Positions 40,645 to 49,134 of a stretch of DNA of 64,000 nt are shown piece by piece. Within the stretch, counting starts at the first letter, position 1; each line of letters opens with the position of its first letter. Source of the stretch: Ruminococcus sp. HUN007 (GTDB taxonomy: Bacteria; Bacillota; Clostridia; Oscillospirales; Ruminococcaceae); the NCBI RefSeq assembly GCF_000712055.1, contig NZ_JOOA01000002.1, forward strand, positions 124,001-188,000. Reading direction: 5' to 3'. The notes under the pieces were generated by a model. The model made no database searches. It had not been told where the DNA came from and saw only the letters and a list, made by a program, of their open reading frames with translations. Position numbers and translations under genes: made by a program.

Positions 40645-41769
40645 TGAACTCACTTAAAAAAATCGGTATTCTTGGATACGGAAAGATGGGAAAAGAGATC
40701 TTCGATCTTTTCCACAGCAAACTGCCTGATTCTGAATTCGTTGTATTGCTCAGACACGATATAAGCGAAGAAACGGAAAAGGTAGAAAAAAATCTTTCGA
40801 AATCACTCAGAAGGAAAAAGATAACTGAAGAAGTATTTGAAAAGATGAGCAGAAACTTTCTTTTCACTGATGATTTAAGCAGCTTCTCTGACTGCACACT
40901 TATTATAGAAACAGTAGCAGAGAACCTTGACATTAAGAAACAGCTTTTTGCTGAACTTGATAAAAAGGTAAATGATCAGTGTGTATTTGCCACAAACACT
41001 TCTTCTCTTACTGTAAGCGAAATATTTTCGTTATGCAGCAGCGAAAGAAAAAACAATGGGCATGCATTTCTTCTATCCGCTTAAGCTTACCGGATTCATT
41101 GAAATGAACGAATGTAAAGATGCTGAAACTGCTGAGAAGACAGCTGAAGTTACAGGAAAATCTCTTGTTAATTTTTCAAAGAGCTATTGTTTTTATCTCA
41201 ATCAGTACATTTTCTTCTGTACAGCTCATGCATTTCTGCTGTCAGAAAAATACGGCACAGGTATTCTTAAGGCAATGGATATATTAAATGACCTGTTCCC
41301 GATGCACAGCCTTTTTGGTATGGCCGATTCGATCGGACTCGGGCTCATGACATCAGGTACAACTGAAACTTCTGTCAGAAGAATCAAACCTCTGCTTGAC
41401 TCAGGAAGAGCCAAAATCAGTTCTTATCTTTCAGCCGGCTGTTCTCCTGAAACGGGAAAGTTTATTGAATTTATAACCGGTCAGGAAAAGGGCAGGGAAG
41501 AAAAGGACATTGACTCAGACAGCTTTAAGCTTGATATGATATCAGCAATGCTGAATGAAGCGGTAATCGCAGCTTCTGAAAATGAAGGAAACATTACAGA
41601 AGCACTTTATGATGCCGTTGGACTTTCTGAAAAATTCAGCTTCTATTATAAAAATTTCGGTTACGATAAGATCGCCGGAAGTCTTGAATCGCTGAAATCT
41701 TTCAGTGGTATGGAGCTTTATCAGTGCGCTGACAAAAGCTTATACGAAAAGTATTTATTAACAGAATAA
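40644..41769 (+). CDS. 3-hydroxyacyl-CoA dehydrogenase (apparent frameshift)
   Basis: The NAD-binding domain starts GILGYGKMGKEIF, with TLIIETVAENLDIK and FATNTSSLTVSEI, typical for HBD/PaaH-type enzymes. The second half begins MGMHFFYPLKLTGFIEM, with the catalytic His, and contains the helical C-terminal domain. The enzyme interconverts 3-hydroxyacyl and 3-oxoacyl thioesters with NAD(H). The frame breaks in A6 at 41048-41053; dropping one A gives 374 residues and the family's exact order. In a cluster without a ketoreductase it may supply that step. Confidence 0.85.
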
Positions 41770-41908
41770 ACTGTTATCCGAAAGCATGGGGTACGGAGCT
41801 TGTGATTCATTCTTTCCGTAAAACTTCGTAAACAGCAGTGATTATGATAAGGGATAAGGCTTGTAGGTATGTAAAATATTAATTTATAAGCAAAGCGAGG
41901 CAATTAAA

Positions 41909-43048
41909 ATGAAAAAATGGCCACTTAGAAATTTACTTAATCCTGTAGTTACCCGTTCACTTCTTTACGGAACCGATTCATTCGATATGGAATATGTTCT
42001 TCAGAAGATCGACCAGATCAAGACAATGAGCGGTAAAGAAGTAAAAAGAGTCTGGTTCGGCGAATGGGAAAGAAAAGCAGCACGTTATATCGAATGTGCT
42101 GAAAAAGCTGAAAAAGCCGGAAACAAGATTTCTGCTGAAGCTTTTTACATGATGACAGCTCAGTGCTATTATGCCGGTTATCAGATAAACACAGATGATA
42201 TCGAGCAGAAACGTGAAGTTTATGAAAAACTTGCTAAGTACTACAAAAAGGCTGTAAGCTACCGTGAAAACAAGGTTGAATACATCGAAATACCTGTTCC
42301 TGCACTTGGCGATGTAAAACTCTGCGGTTATATTCATTATCCAAACAAGGGCAGAAGCAAAAAGTATCCTATCGCAATTACATATTCAGGTGTAGGAAGC
42401 TGCAAGGAAGAACTTGATCTTCTTGCACGTCCTCTTATCGAAAGAGGCATTGCTGTACTTACTGTTGATATGCCGGGTACAGGCGCTACTCTGTTTGATT
42501 ATGACGGAAAATGTATCGGAAGCCAGCTCGAAGCTGCAATTGATGCGATCGGTGAATACGTTGAAAACCGTGACAACATAGATAAAGACAGAATCGCAAA
42601 CTTCGGTCTCTGCATGGGCGGCGGTTACTCATTCCGCGCTTCTGCAAAAAGAAAAGCTGTTAAGTGCTGCGTAAGCCTTTTCCCTCTTTTCATGAATATT
42701 GCCGATACAGATTCTATTCCGATCTGGATGAAGCACGGTAAGTGGGCAATGTTACAGTACGGCACAGGCGATGACGCTAAATTCATGACTGAAATGAAGC
42801 TTCTGGAACAGGGAACTATCGACTGTGATTTCCTGCTTGTATACAGCCCTGATGATAACTGGATGAACAGCAGCGCTTCACTTTCAATGCTCGACAGAGC
42901 AACCGGATACAAGGAAAGCCTTGAGGTCAATGAAAAGCCTGCATATGTATCTGAAGAAACTATCATGCACGCAATGCCGGTCGGTGAACAGTTCCACTGG
43001 GTAAAACACATTGCTGCTGACTTTATTGCTGACAGACTTAAAAAGTAA
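41909..43048 (+). CDS. FrsA/DUF1100-like alpha/beta hydrolase with Cys nucleophile
   Basis: The 379-residue protein has an N-terminal helical part (about 1-125) and an alpha/beta hydrolase core. The nucleophile elbow reads FGLCMGGG, with Cys235 instead of the usual Ser. The acid is likely D315 or D316 in YSPDDNW and the base H363 or H367 in QFHWVKH. A Cys at this site occurs in dienelactone hydrolase and in some thioesterase-type cyclases. In this cluster it may release or cyclise the chain. An RBS-like GCGAGG stands before the ATG; the 139-base gap after the dehydrogenase may hold a promoter of its own. Confidence 0.8.
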   Translation: MKKWPLRNLLNPVVTRSLLYGTDSFDMEYVLQKIDQIKTMSGKEVKRVWFGEWERKAARYIECAEKAEKAGNKISAEAFYMMTAQCYYAGYQINTDDIEQKREVYEKLAKYYKKAVSYRENKVEYIEIPVPALGDVKLCGYIHYPNKGRSKKYPIAITYSGVGSCKEELDLLARPLIERGIAVLTVDMPGTGATLFDYDGKCIGSQLEAAIDAIGEYVENRDNIDKDRIANFGLCMGGGYSFRASAKRKAVKCCVSLFPLFMNIADTDSIPIWMKHGKWAMLQYGTGDDAKFMTEMKLLEQGTIDCDFLLVYSPDDNWMNSSASLSMLDRATGYKESLEVNEKPAYVSEETIMHAMPVGEQFHWVKHIAADFIADRLKK

Positions 43049-43079
43049 ACGGATACTTGGTGTTTGCATCTGTCCCCAT

Positions 43080-43121
43080 ACGCTGATTTAAATACAAATC
43101 AGCGTTTCCTTATGTTTTTTT
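43080..43121 (+). terminator. Hairpin and T tract after the hydrolase gene
   Basis: ACGCTGATTT (43080-43089) and AAATCAGCGT (43096-43105) form a perfect 10-bp stem; a run of seven T ends at 43121 after TTCCTTATG. The stem resembles the left palindrome of the ~115-bp repeat. It separates the first eight genes of the cluster from the ketosynthase part. Confidence 0.55.
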
Positions 43122-43164
43122 ACTTTTTAAAGCAGCGTTAATAACAGCTAAATAATGTAGGTAT

Positions 43165-43196
43165 TTGTATGGGTAATTTATCATTAGTAATATAAT
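43165..43196 (+). promoter_or_regulatory. Probable promoter of the ketosynthase part of the cluster
   Basis: TTGTAT at 43165-43170 is followed after 17 bases by TAATAT (43188-43193), with an overlapping TATAAT at 43191-43196. The ketosynthase start follows 25 bases later, behind GGGAGG. Confidence 0.55.
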
Positions 43197-43221
43197 TGAT
43201 TTATTAAAGGGAGGAACAACA

Positions 43222-44427
43222 ATGGAGAAAGTTGTAATTACAGGTATGGGCGCTATCTGCTCATTAGGAAATGACGTAGAAGAACTCTGGAATAATCTTA
43301 TAGAAGGTAAAAGCGGAATTGGTAAAATAGAACGTATATCAACTGAAAACCATGATTCTACTGTTGCTGCTGAAATAAAGAGCGACGCTTTTGAAACAGT
43401 ATGCAAAAAATACTGGACTAAGAGACAGCTCAACACTGTTACTGGCCCGGTACGTCTTGTAATGGCTACTGCCGCACAGGCAATAGAGGACTGCGGAATT
43501 GATCTTGAAAATTATGACAAAGACAGGGTAGCTGTAATATACGGTATTGCAGACAGTGGTTATGAAGACGACGAACGCTTAAAGACGACAAATATAGTTC
43601 TCAAAACAATGCCAAGTTCCGGACCGTCTCTTATATCTGAGAAATTTGGTTTTCACGGCGTAAGTTTTAACCTTTCATGCGCATGCGCAAGCTCAGGATA
43701 TGCAATTGCGCTCGGAGCACAGCTTATTGAAACAGGTGTTTATGACATGGTAGTTGCAGGCGGACTTTCAAACTACGTTACACATGACAGAGTCAAGGGA
43801 TTTAACCAGATACTTGCAATGTCTGCTAATCCGGATCCTGAAACAGCATGCCGTCCGTTTACAAAGAACCGTGACGGTTTTATCCTCGGTGAAGGTGCAG
43901 GTACTGTTATACTTGAATCTGAAACATCTGCAAAGAAGAGAAATGCAAGAATCCATGCAAAGCTTTCAGGTTATGCATGCTACAGTGAATCTTCGAATAT
44001 GACTGCGCCTCTTGAAAACGGTGCCGGTATGAAGATAGTTATGGAAAGAGCTATTGAAAAGGCTGGTCTCACACCTGACAGGATCGACTACATAAACGCT
44101 CACGGTACTTCTACAAACCTCAACGACAAGTATGAGACTATGGCTATCAAAAATCTCTTCGGCAAGCATGCCTATGAGCTTTCAGTATCATCAACAAAAT
44201 CAGCTATCGGTCATACACTTGGTGCGGGCAGTGTTATAGAGGGTATCGTTACAATAAAAGCACTTAACGAAAACCTCGTTCCGCCAACAATTCACTATGA
44301 TGAACCAGATCCGGATCTTGATCTTGACTACACTCCTAACAAGGCTAAGAAGAGAGAGATCAATGTTGCATTATCCAATTCATATGGTTTTGGCGGACAG
44401 AATGTAACTCTTATTTTTGAAAAATAA
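43222..44427 (+). CDS. Stand-alone beta-ketoacyl synthase (FabF-like)
   Basis: The 401-residue ketosynthase has a complete Cys-His-His triad: Cys155 in LSCACASSGYA, His294 in NAHGTSTNLND and His331 in SAIGHTLGAGS. It should catalyse decarboxylative condensation on an acyl-ACP. The active-site sequence CACASS and the lack of fabD/fabG/fabZ neighbours suggest a special pathway instead of primary fatty acid synthesis. GGGAGG precedes the start by 11 bases. The next gene begins 17 bases after the stop. Confidence 0.93.
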   Translation: MEKVVITGMGAICSLGNDVEELWNNLIEGKSGIGKIERISTENHDSTVAAEIKSDAFETVCKKYWTKRQLNTVTGPVRLVMATAAQAIEDCGIDLENYDKDRVAVIYGIADSGYEDDERLKTTNIVLKTMPSSGPSLISEKFGFHGVSFNLSCACASSGYAIALGAQLIETGVYDMVVAGGLSNYVTHDRVKGFNQILAMSANPDPETACRPFTKNRDGFILGEGAGTVILESETSAKKRNARIHAKLSGYACYSESSNMTAPLENGAGMKIVMERAIEKAGLTPDRIDYINAHGTSTNLNDKYETMAIKNLFGKHAYELSVSSTKSAIGHTLGAGSVIEGIVTIKALNENLVPPTIHYDEPDPDLDLDYTPNKAKKREINVALSNSYGFGGQNVTLIFEK

Positions 44428-44443
44428 TAACGGAGATATTAAA

Positions 44444-44797
44444 ATGCCAATTTGTCAGATCAAAACAAATTACAAGTTTACACCGGAAGAAAAAACTGAG
44501 TTTTTAAAATGCGTGGCTTCTGAACTCTCAGTAATACTTGACAAGCCTCTGCCGGCTGTAATGACAATGCTGTCTGAAGAATACATGTTTATGAACAATT
44601 CTGATGACACTGTGGTTTTTGCAGAGTTCAGATATTTAAAAGATTTTGCTTCTCCTGAAGAAAAAAGCGCATTCTTAAAGGATTTCGCTGACAGGGCTCT
44701 TGCTCTGTTCAGAAAATTTACTTCAGTTGATCCTTACAGGGTCTACATGCAGTTTACAGAAATGACACGCGAAGGCGCATGGAGATACACAGAATAA
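44444..44797 (+). CDS. MIF/tautomerase-like protein inside the biosynthetic cluster
   Basis: The 117-residue product begins MPICQIKTNYKFTPEEK, with Pro right after Met as in MIF and 4-oxalocrotonate tautomerase relatives. Length and helix-strand order match MIF, and the C-terminus reads VYMQFTEMTREGAW. The start at 44444 is selected because of GGAG 8 bases upstream and the Pro at position 2. A tautomerase or isomerase acting on a beta-keto intermediate is plausible. It lies between the ketosynthase and the AMP ligase, 17 bases from each. Confidence 0.8.
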   Translation: MPICQIKTNYKFTPEEKTEFLKCVASELSVILDKPLPAVMTMLSEEYMFMNNSDDTVVFAEFRYLKDFASPEEKSAFLKDFADRALALFRKFTSVDPYRVYMQFTEMTREGAWRYTE

Positions 44798-44814
44798 TAA
44801 GGAAGGCATATTAA

Positions 44815-46377
44815 ATGAAAGACAATTTTTTCAGCAAATACAAAGAGTATGCAGCAAAGACACCTGACAAGGTTCTTCTTCGTATCGATGACAGCGAACT
44901 CACTTACAGTGACTTTCTTGAAAGAACTGCTGTAATGAGTTCAGGAATGAGAAAACTCGGCATCGGAAAAGATGATAAGGTAGGTATTATAATGCCTAAC
45001 AGTATCGACTGGTACATTGTATTCTGGTCAGCTGTAAGAATCGGAGCACAGCCTGTTCCGATTGATCCTCAGAGCGGTGTGCTGGAACTTTCCAGACTCA
45101 TTCCTGCAACCGGAATAAAGATCTGCTTTGCTGCGGAAAAATACAAGACAAACAATATCAGAGAAGCTGTTAAAAAAGTAGAACCTGATAAACTTACTGT
45201 TGATCATGTAGTATTTTTCGGTGAAAGTTCAGCATCTGAAGAAACGGACAAATTCATCTCATCATCAGTATTCTTTGATAAATATACAGATGATTATTCT
45301 GAGATCTATGTTCCTGAAGATGATCACGTAATGAATCTTGCCTGCACATCAGGAAGCACAGGTACACCTAAGATGCTTTCTATACCTTACTACGGTTTCT
45401 ATCAGGCTGCTGTGGATATGGGTAACTATCTTGGCTTCAGTGAAAATGAAGTTATGATGCTCGGAATGACTCTTTATCATCAGGGCGGATTCGGCATGGG
45501 TCTCCAGACAACAGTTAACGGCGGTACAGTTATGTATCAGCCTCAGTTCAACCCTGTTACATTCCTTGAAACAGTTCAGAAGTACAGAGTTACTGTTATC
45601 CAGCTCACATCAACACTTGCAAAGGTGCTACTTTCAACTCCGGACTTTGACAAATATGATCTTTCAAGTGTAAAGGCCTGCTATTTCGCAGGAGAAGTTC
45701 TCCCTAAGGAGATCGCTGACACATTCGTTGAAAAGCTCGGTATCAGAGTAATCAATGTAATCGGATCATCTGAAACAGCAACAATGGTTGTCTGGGATTC
45801 AGACAAGGACAGAGGAACTGATCCAAGCGATTTCAGAAAGCTTCCTTTTACCGACTTTATAGTTGCTGACGCAAAGGGAAATAATATTGAAGCTGAAGAT
45901 GAAGTCGGCGAACTCGTTATTTATACAACAGCAGTTATTCCTGACTATTACGGTAATCCGGAACTTTCTGCTGAAAAAATCAAGACTGATTCTGAAGGAA
46001 GACGCTGGTTCTTCACCGGTGACCTTGTAAAGCGCATCCCGGACGGAAAAGTAAGATTTGCCGGAAGAAGCAAGAGAATCATCAAGCGCGGTGGTAATCT
46101 TGTACACGCTGAAGAAGTTGAAGCTTGTCTTCTTACACATGAAAACATTGAAGCTGCAGCTGTTACTGACGATCTTCACCCGGTAATCGGTCAGCAGATT
46201 ATTGCTTATATTCAGACCGTTAATAACCAGAAAATAACAAGAGGGGAGATAGCTAAGTTCTTCGAGGGCAAGCTTTCTGCCTATAAAGTTCCTGATAAAG
46301 TAATCGTTGTTGACGAGATTCCTAAGGATGTCGGCAAGGTACAGTTCAAGTATCTCAGAGAACAGAATAAAAAGTAA
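44815..46377 (+). CDS. Class I adenylate-forming ligase (acyl- or aryl-AMP ligase)
   Basis: The 520-residue enzyme has the full ANL fold: ACTSGSTGTPKML as the phosphate loop at about 180, INVIGSSETATMVVWD at about 307, FTGDLVKRIPDGK, the hinge RSKRIIKRGGNLVHAEEVE, and the late Lys in PKDVGKVQFKYL. It should activate a carboxylic acid and load it onto CoA or the ACP encoded next. That would provide the starter unit. The substrate cannot be read from sequence alone. AAGGAAGG stands upstream of the ATG. Confidence 0.9.
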   Translation: MKDNFFSKYKEYAAKTPDKVLLRIDDSELTYSDFLERTAVMSSGMRKLGIGKDDKVGIIMPNSIDWYIVFWSAVRIGAQPVPIDPQSGVLELSRLIPATGIKICFAAEKYKTNNIREAVKKVEPDKLTVDHVVFFGESSASEETDKFISSSVFFDKYTDDYSEIYVPEDDHVMNLACTSGSTGTPKMLSIPYYGFYQAAVDMGNYLGFSENEVMMLGMTLYHQGGFGMGLQTTVNGGTVMYQPQFNPVTFLETVQKYRVTVIQLTSTLAKVLLSTPDFDKYDLSSVKACYFAGEVLPKEIADTFVEKLGIRVINVIGSSETATMVVWDSDKDRGTDPSDFRKLPFTDFIVADAKGNNIEAEDEVGELVIYTTAVIPDYYGNPELSAEKIKTDSEGRRWFFTGDLVKRIPDGKVRFAGRSKRIIKRGGNLVHAEEVEACLLTHENIEAAAVTDDLHPVIGQQIIAYIQTVNNQKITRGEIAKFFEGKLSAYKVPDKVIVVDEIPKDVGKVQFKYLREQNKK

Positions 46378-46387
46378 TACATGAAGG

Positions 46388-46422
46388 ATAACCCGTAGCA
46401 GACCGGATCTTCTGCGGGTTAT
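46388..46422 (+). terminator. Hairpin between AMP ligase and second ACP
   Basis: ATAACCCG and CGGGTTAT, extended inside by AGCAGA/TTCTGC pairing, form a strong stem 11 bases after the ligase stop. No T tract follows, so it is more likely an mRNA processing or partial-termination signal that sets ACP level. Confidence 0.45.
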
Positions 46423-46469
46423 CAGTACTTTCATTATAAATTATAACTGAATTTAAGGAGTAAACTATT

Positions 46470-46718
46470 ATGAATAACATTTCATGGGATGAATTCACTA
46501 AAGAAGTATCTGACTACGTTGGTGTAGACGCCTCAGAGATCACAAAAGACACTGATATCTATGAAGACCTTTGCCTTGATTCACTTGGCGTATTTGGTCT
46601 CGGCACACAGCTTACAGAGACATTCGGTCTTACAGTTGCACTTTCTTCAGTAGCTGTAGTAAGTAAAATTGGTGACATGTACGATATTCTGAACGAAAAA
46701 GGCGTAAAAAATGCATAA
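46470..46718 (+). CDS. Acyl carrier protein (cluster ACP 2)
   Basis: The 82-residue protein has the phosphopantetheine serine S38 in DLCLDSLGVFGL and a standard ACP length. Having two different ACPs in one cluster suggests separate loading and extension carriers, or two partner specificities. AAGGAG lies 8 bases before the start. The end overlaps the thioesterase start by eight bases. Confidence 0.9.
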   Translation: MNNISWDEFTKEVSDYVGVDASEITKDTDIYEDLCLDSLGVFGLGTQLTETFGLTVALSSVAVVSKIGDMYDILNEKGVKNA

Positions 46719-47431
46719 TGAAATAAAGCTGTGTTTTTTTGCACATGCCGGCAGTTCAGCAAGAAGCTATTCAAGCTTCAAAAAATTTCTTGACCCATCT
46801 ATCAAACCGGTACCGATCGAGTTAGCAGGACGTGGAAGCAGACTTTCAGAACCAAGATTCACAGATGCGGAAAAATGCGCAGGAGATGTATTTCTTAAAA
46901 ATAAAGAGATATTTGAAGAAGGAAACTATGCATTTTTCGGACACAGCCTTGGCTCGATCATATCTTATGAAACGATTAAGATAATAAAAAAATGCGGACT
47001 TCCTGCTCCTTTCCATGCATTTTTTTTCCAGTAGGCCGGCACCTCAGTCAAGAATAGAAAGTGCTGTATCAGGTTCATCAACACTTCCTGATGACGAGTT
47101 TATCCGAATCTTTTCATCATACGGTGGACTTCCTTCGTCTCTTACTGAAAACAAGGAAATGCTTAATATGCTGCTTCCGATACTCAGAGATGACGTTACA
47201 ATGGCAGACAACTACCATCCGACATTCAGTGAACCGGAAATTGATACAGACATTACAGTCTGTTACGGCCGTGGTGACAGCATCTATTCAGGAGAAAACC
47301 TTGAACTGTGGCAGAAATGCACGACCGGCAGTTTCAGCAGTATTGCATTTGACGGTGATCATTTTTATTTCAATATTCCTGATAATAAAGAAAAACTCTG
47401 CGAGTATATAAACAGAACTTTACTTGGATGA
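46711..47431 (+). CDS. Type II thioesterase (apparent frameshift)
   Basis: The protein belongs to the GrsT/TEII group that clears wrongly loaded acyl groups from carrier proteins. It has FFAHAGSSARSY, ELAGRGSR, the nucleophile Ser79 in FFGHSLGSIIS, an Asp-containing CYGRGDSIY and the His in FDGDHFYF. The frame breaks in T8 at 47020-47027; dropping one T joins HAFF to SSRPAPQ, the place of the usual SGRRAP motif, and gives 239 residues, the family's normal length. TEII proteins typically accompany NRPS or PKS systems. Confidence 0.85.
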
Positions 47432-47534
47432 TCACTGCAGATATTATTTCTGAAAAGCAAAACTGTATGTGTAAACTAAAAAAACATGATATGAATAAGT
47501 CCGGATATAATTACGGACAATATAAAAACATCAG

Positions 47535-47576
47535 AAAAGCTGGTTTTACCGTTGTTTACGGTATACCGGCTTTTTT
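47535..47576 (+). terminator. Terminator of the acyl-processing cluster
   Basis: AAAAGCTGGT and ACCGGCTTTT pair with one G-T, and inside them TACCGT pairs with ACGGTA; six T follow. It lies about 100 bases after the thioesterase stop. Confidence 0.85.
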
Positions 47577-47612
47577 ATGGTTAATGCTGTTTTCTGTCTT
47601 TTTCCGCTTCTC

Positions 47613-47732
47613 TTATTTCGCAAAAGTGTCCTTTTGCGAAATAATATATAGAGATAAAAGTGCACTCTCCGACGGATCAGTTTGTCTGAAAAAAACTGAT
47701 CCTGTACGTGATTAAATTATACGTACAGGATC
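47613..47732. repeat. Array of perfect palindromes between convergent genes
   Basis: The 405-base gap between the thioesterase and ddh holds, after the terminator, a perfect 14-bp stem with 4-base loop (47613-47644, arms TTATTTCGCAAAAG and complement), a 10-bp stem GGATCAGTTT/AAACTGATCC (47674-47702), and a 12-bp stem GATCCTGTACGT/ACGTACAGGATC (47698-47732). The last two share GATCC and cannot form at once. The third stem could end ddh transcription from the other side. No gene is convincing here. Confidence 0.7.
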
Positions 47733-47836
47733 TCTGATATTTCAGATATCATAATTACATGTCCGGAAAAAAATAATTTACGATAAATGTAATTCATTTA
47801 ATTCACAATTATATAATACAGATTCAAACCTGCGGA

Positions 47837-48823
47837 TTAAAGTAAATGTGATCTGAGTTCGTCCGGGCTCTGCTTGCAGAGATATGCAGGAGCAATATCA
47901 AATATAGTCTTGCATCCGGTTACGCCTTCAGCATTGAGTCTGTATGCAGCTCTTGCAAATGCACAGAGAACACTTGATGTGAATTCAGGGTTTGAACCAA
48001 GCTTGAGACTGAATTCTACAGTGTGTTTTGTCTGGTTATTTTCACCAGTTGTACCTGTGCGGATAACGAAACCGCCGTGCGGTATTCCGCTGTGATTCTT
48101 TATAAGTTCTTCTTCAGTGATGAAGTGAACTGTTGTATCGTAGTCTGAGAAGTAGTTAGGCATTGTCTTGATGTCCTTTTCGATCTGTGCAAGATCTGCA
48201 CCTTCTTCAGGAACAACAAAACATTCTCTTGTGTGCTTTTCGCGTGTTGTAAGTTCCGGATTTTCGCCGTTTCTTACTCTTTCAAGAGCGCTTTCTACAG
48301 GAATAGTGTACTGCTTGCCGTTCTTTACGCCCTTAACGCGTCTGATAGCATCTGAATGGCCCTGGCTTACGCCCTTGCCCCAGAATGTATAGTCTTTTCC
48401 GTCAGGAAGAACTGCGTTGCCGTACATTCTGATAAGTGAGAAAAGGCCCGGATCCCAGCCGATAGAGATGATGCCTACCTTGCCTGCTTCCTTTGCAGCC
48501 TTGTCAACATTGGCAAAGTGTTCAGGAATTCTTGCGTGTGTATCAAAGCTGTCAACTACGTTGAAAAGCTTAGCAAATTCAGGAGTCTGTACAGGAAGGT
48601 CGTTTGCACTTCCTCCGCAGAGAATGAGAACGTCGATTTCTGAAGCGTGAGCTGCAGCATCGTTTACTGAGTAAACGGGAACGTCCTTTGTCATGATCTT
48701 GACTGTAGATGGATCACGTCTTGTGAAAACCGCCTTGAGACTTAAGTCATCGTTCTGAGCGATAGCATATTCAACGCCCTTGCCAAGATTGCCATAGCCT
48801 AAAATACCAATGCGAATACTCAT
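47837..48823 (-). CDS. ddh: meso-Diaminopimelate D-dehydrogenase
   Basis: Ddh makes meso-diaminopimelate in one step from tetrahydrodipicolinate, ammonia and NADPH, for lysine and peptidoglycan. The 328-residue length is standard. The Rossmann loop is RIGILGYGNLGKGVE; other features are LILCGGSANDLPVQTP, VVDSFDTHARIPEH, SIGWDPGLFSLIRMYG and WGKGVSQGHSDAIRR. AAGGAG lies 10 bases before the start. Confidence 0.96.
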   Translation of the reverse strand: MSIRIGILGYGNLGKGVEYAIAQNDDLSLKAVFTRRDPSTVKIMTKDVPVYSVNDAAAHASEIDVLILCGGSANDLPVQTPEFAKLFNVVDSFDTHARIPEHFANVDKAAKEAGKVGIISIGWDPGLFSLIRMYGNAVLPDGKDYTFWGKGVSQGHSDAIRRVKGVKNGKQYTIPVESALERVRNGENPELTTREKHTRECFVVPEEGADLAQIEKDIKTMPNYFSDYDTTVHFITEEELIKNHSGIPHGGFVIRTGTTGENNQTKHTVEFSLKLGSNPEFTSSVLCAFARAAYRLNAEGVTGCKTIFDIAPAYLCKQSPDELRSHLL

Positions 48824-48977
48824 TTTAAAAACTCCTTAGGTTTAATTTGTGGTAATGGTTTCCTACAAAGTCTGTAGTTTTTATACCTCAAAGTTTATTT
48901 TATCAAATAATCCTTTTTATGTCAATATAATTTTGAAAAAAAATTTTTCGTTATTTAAAATTTTTTTAAAAATAGAT

Positions 48978-49006
48978 TTGAAAACAAATTTTCATTATGA
49001 TATAAT
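48978..49006 (+). promoter_or_regulatory. Sigma-A promoter of the asnB-like gene
   Basis: TTGAAA (48978-48983) and TATAAT (49001-49006) are spaced by 17 bases, next to a very AT-rich tract (48935-48975) that may act as an UP element. The 311-base gap between ddh and the asnB-like gene holds this promoter and the repeat-like leader at 49023. Confidence 0.8.
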
Positions 49007-49022
49007 TATTAAGTGATGCGTT

Positions 49023-49097
49023 TTAAGGAAGCCCTGATCATAAAGAACAAATAATCAGCGGTACGCAGAAACGGGTCAGCCCGTTACGTGTTTCCTT
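49023..49097 (+). repeat. Possible diverged relative of the ~115-bp repeat in the asnB leader
   Basis: The segment begins TTAAGGAAGCCCTGAT, similar to the repeat end TTAGGGAAACACTGAT, has a CTGAT/ATCAG inverted pair and a central ACGGGTCAGCCCGT hairpin, and ends GTGTTTCCTT. The GGCGAAGCC cores are missing, so the relation is uncertain. It lies in the transcribed leader. Confidence 0.35.
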
Positions 49098-49134
49098 TGC
49101 GTTCATAAAAATGATATTCGGCAGGTGCAATATA

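Noticed and set aside
43222..44427. Primary fatty acid synthase FabF
   Set aside because: No fabD, fabG, fabZ, fabK or acc gene is adjacent and the neighbours are of natural-product type. A housekeeping role is not excluded but less likely.
47428..47715. Open frame of 95 codons after the type II thioesterase
   Set aside because: It runs through the cluster terminator and the perfect palindrome, has no ribosome site, and its hydrophobic stretch is the translation of the T-rich terminator region.
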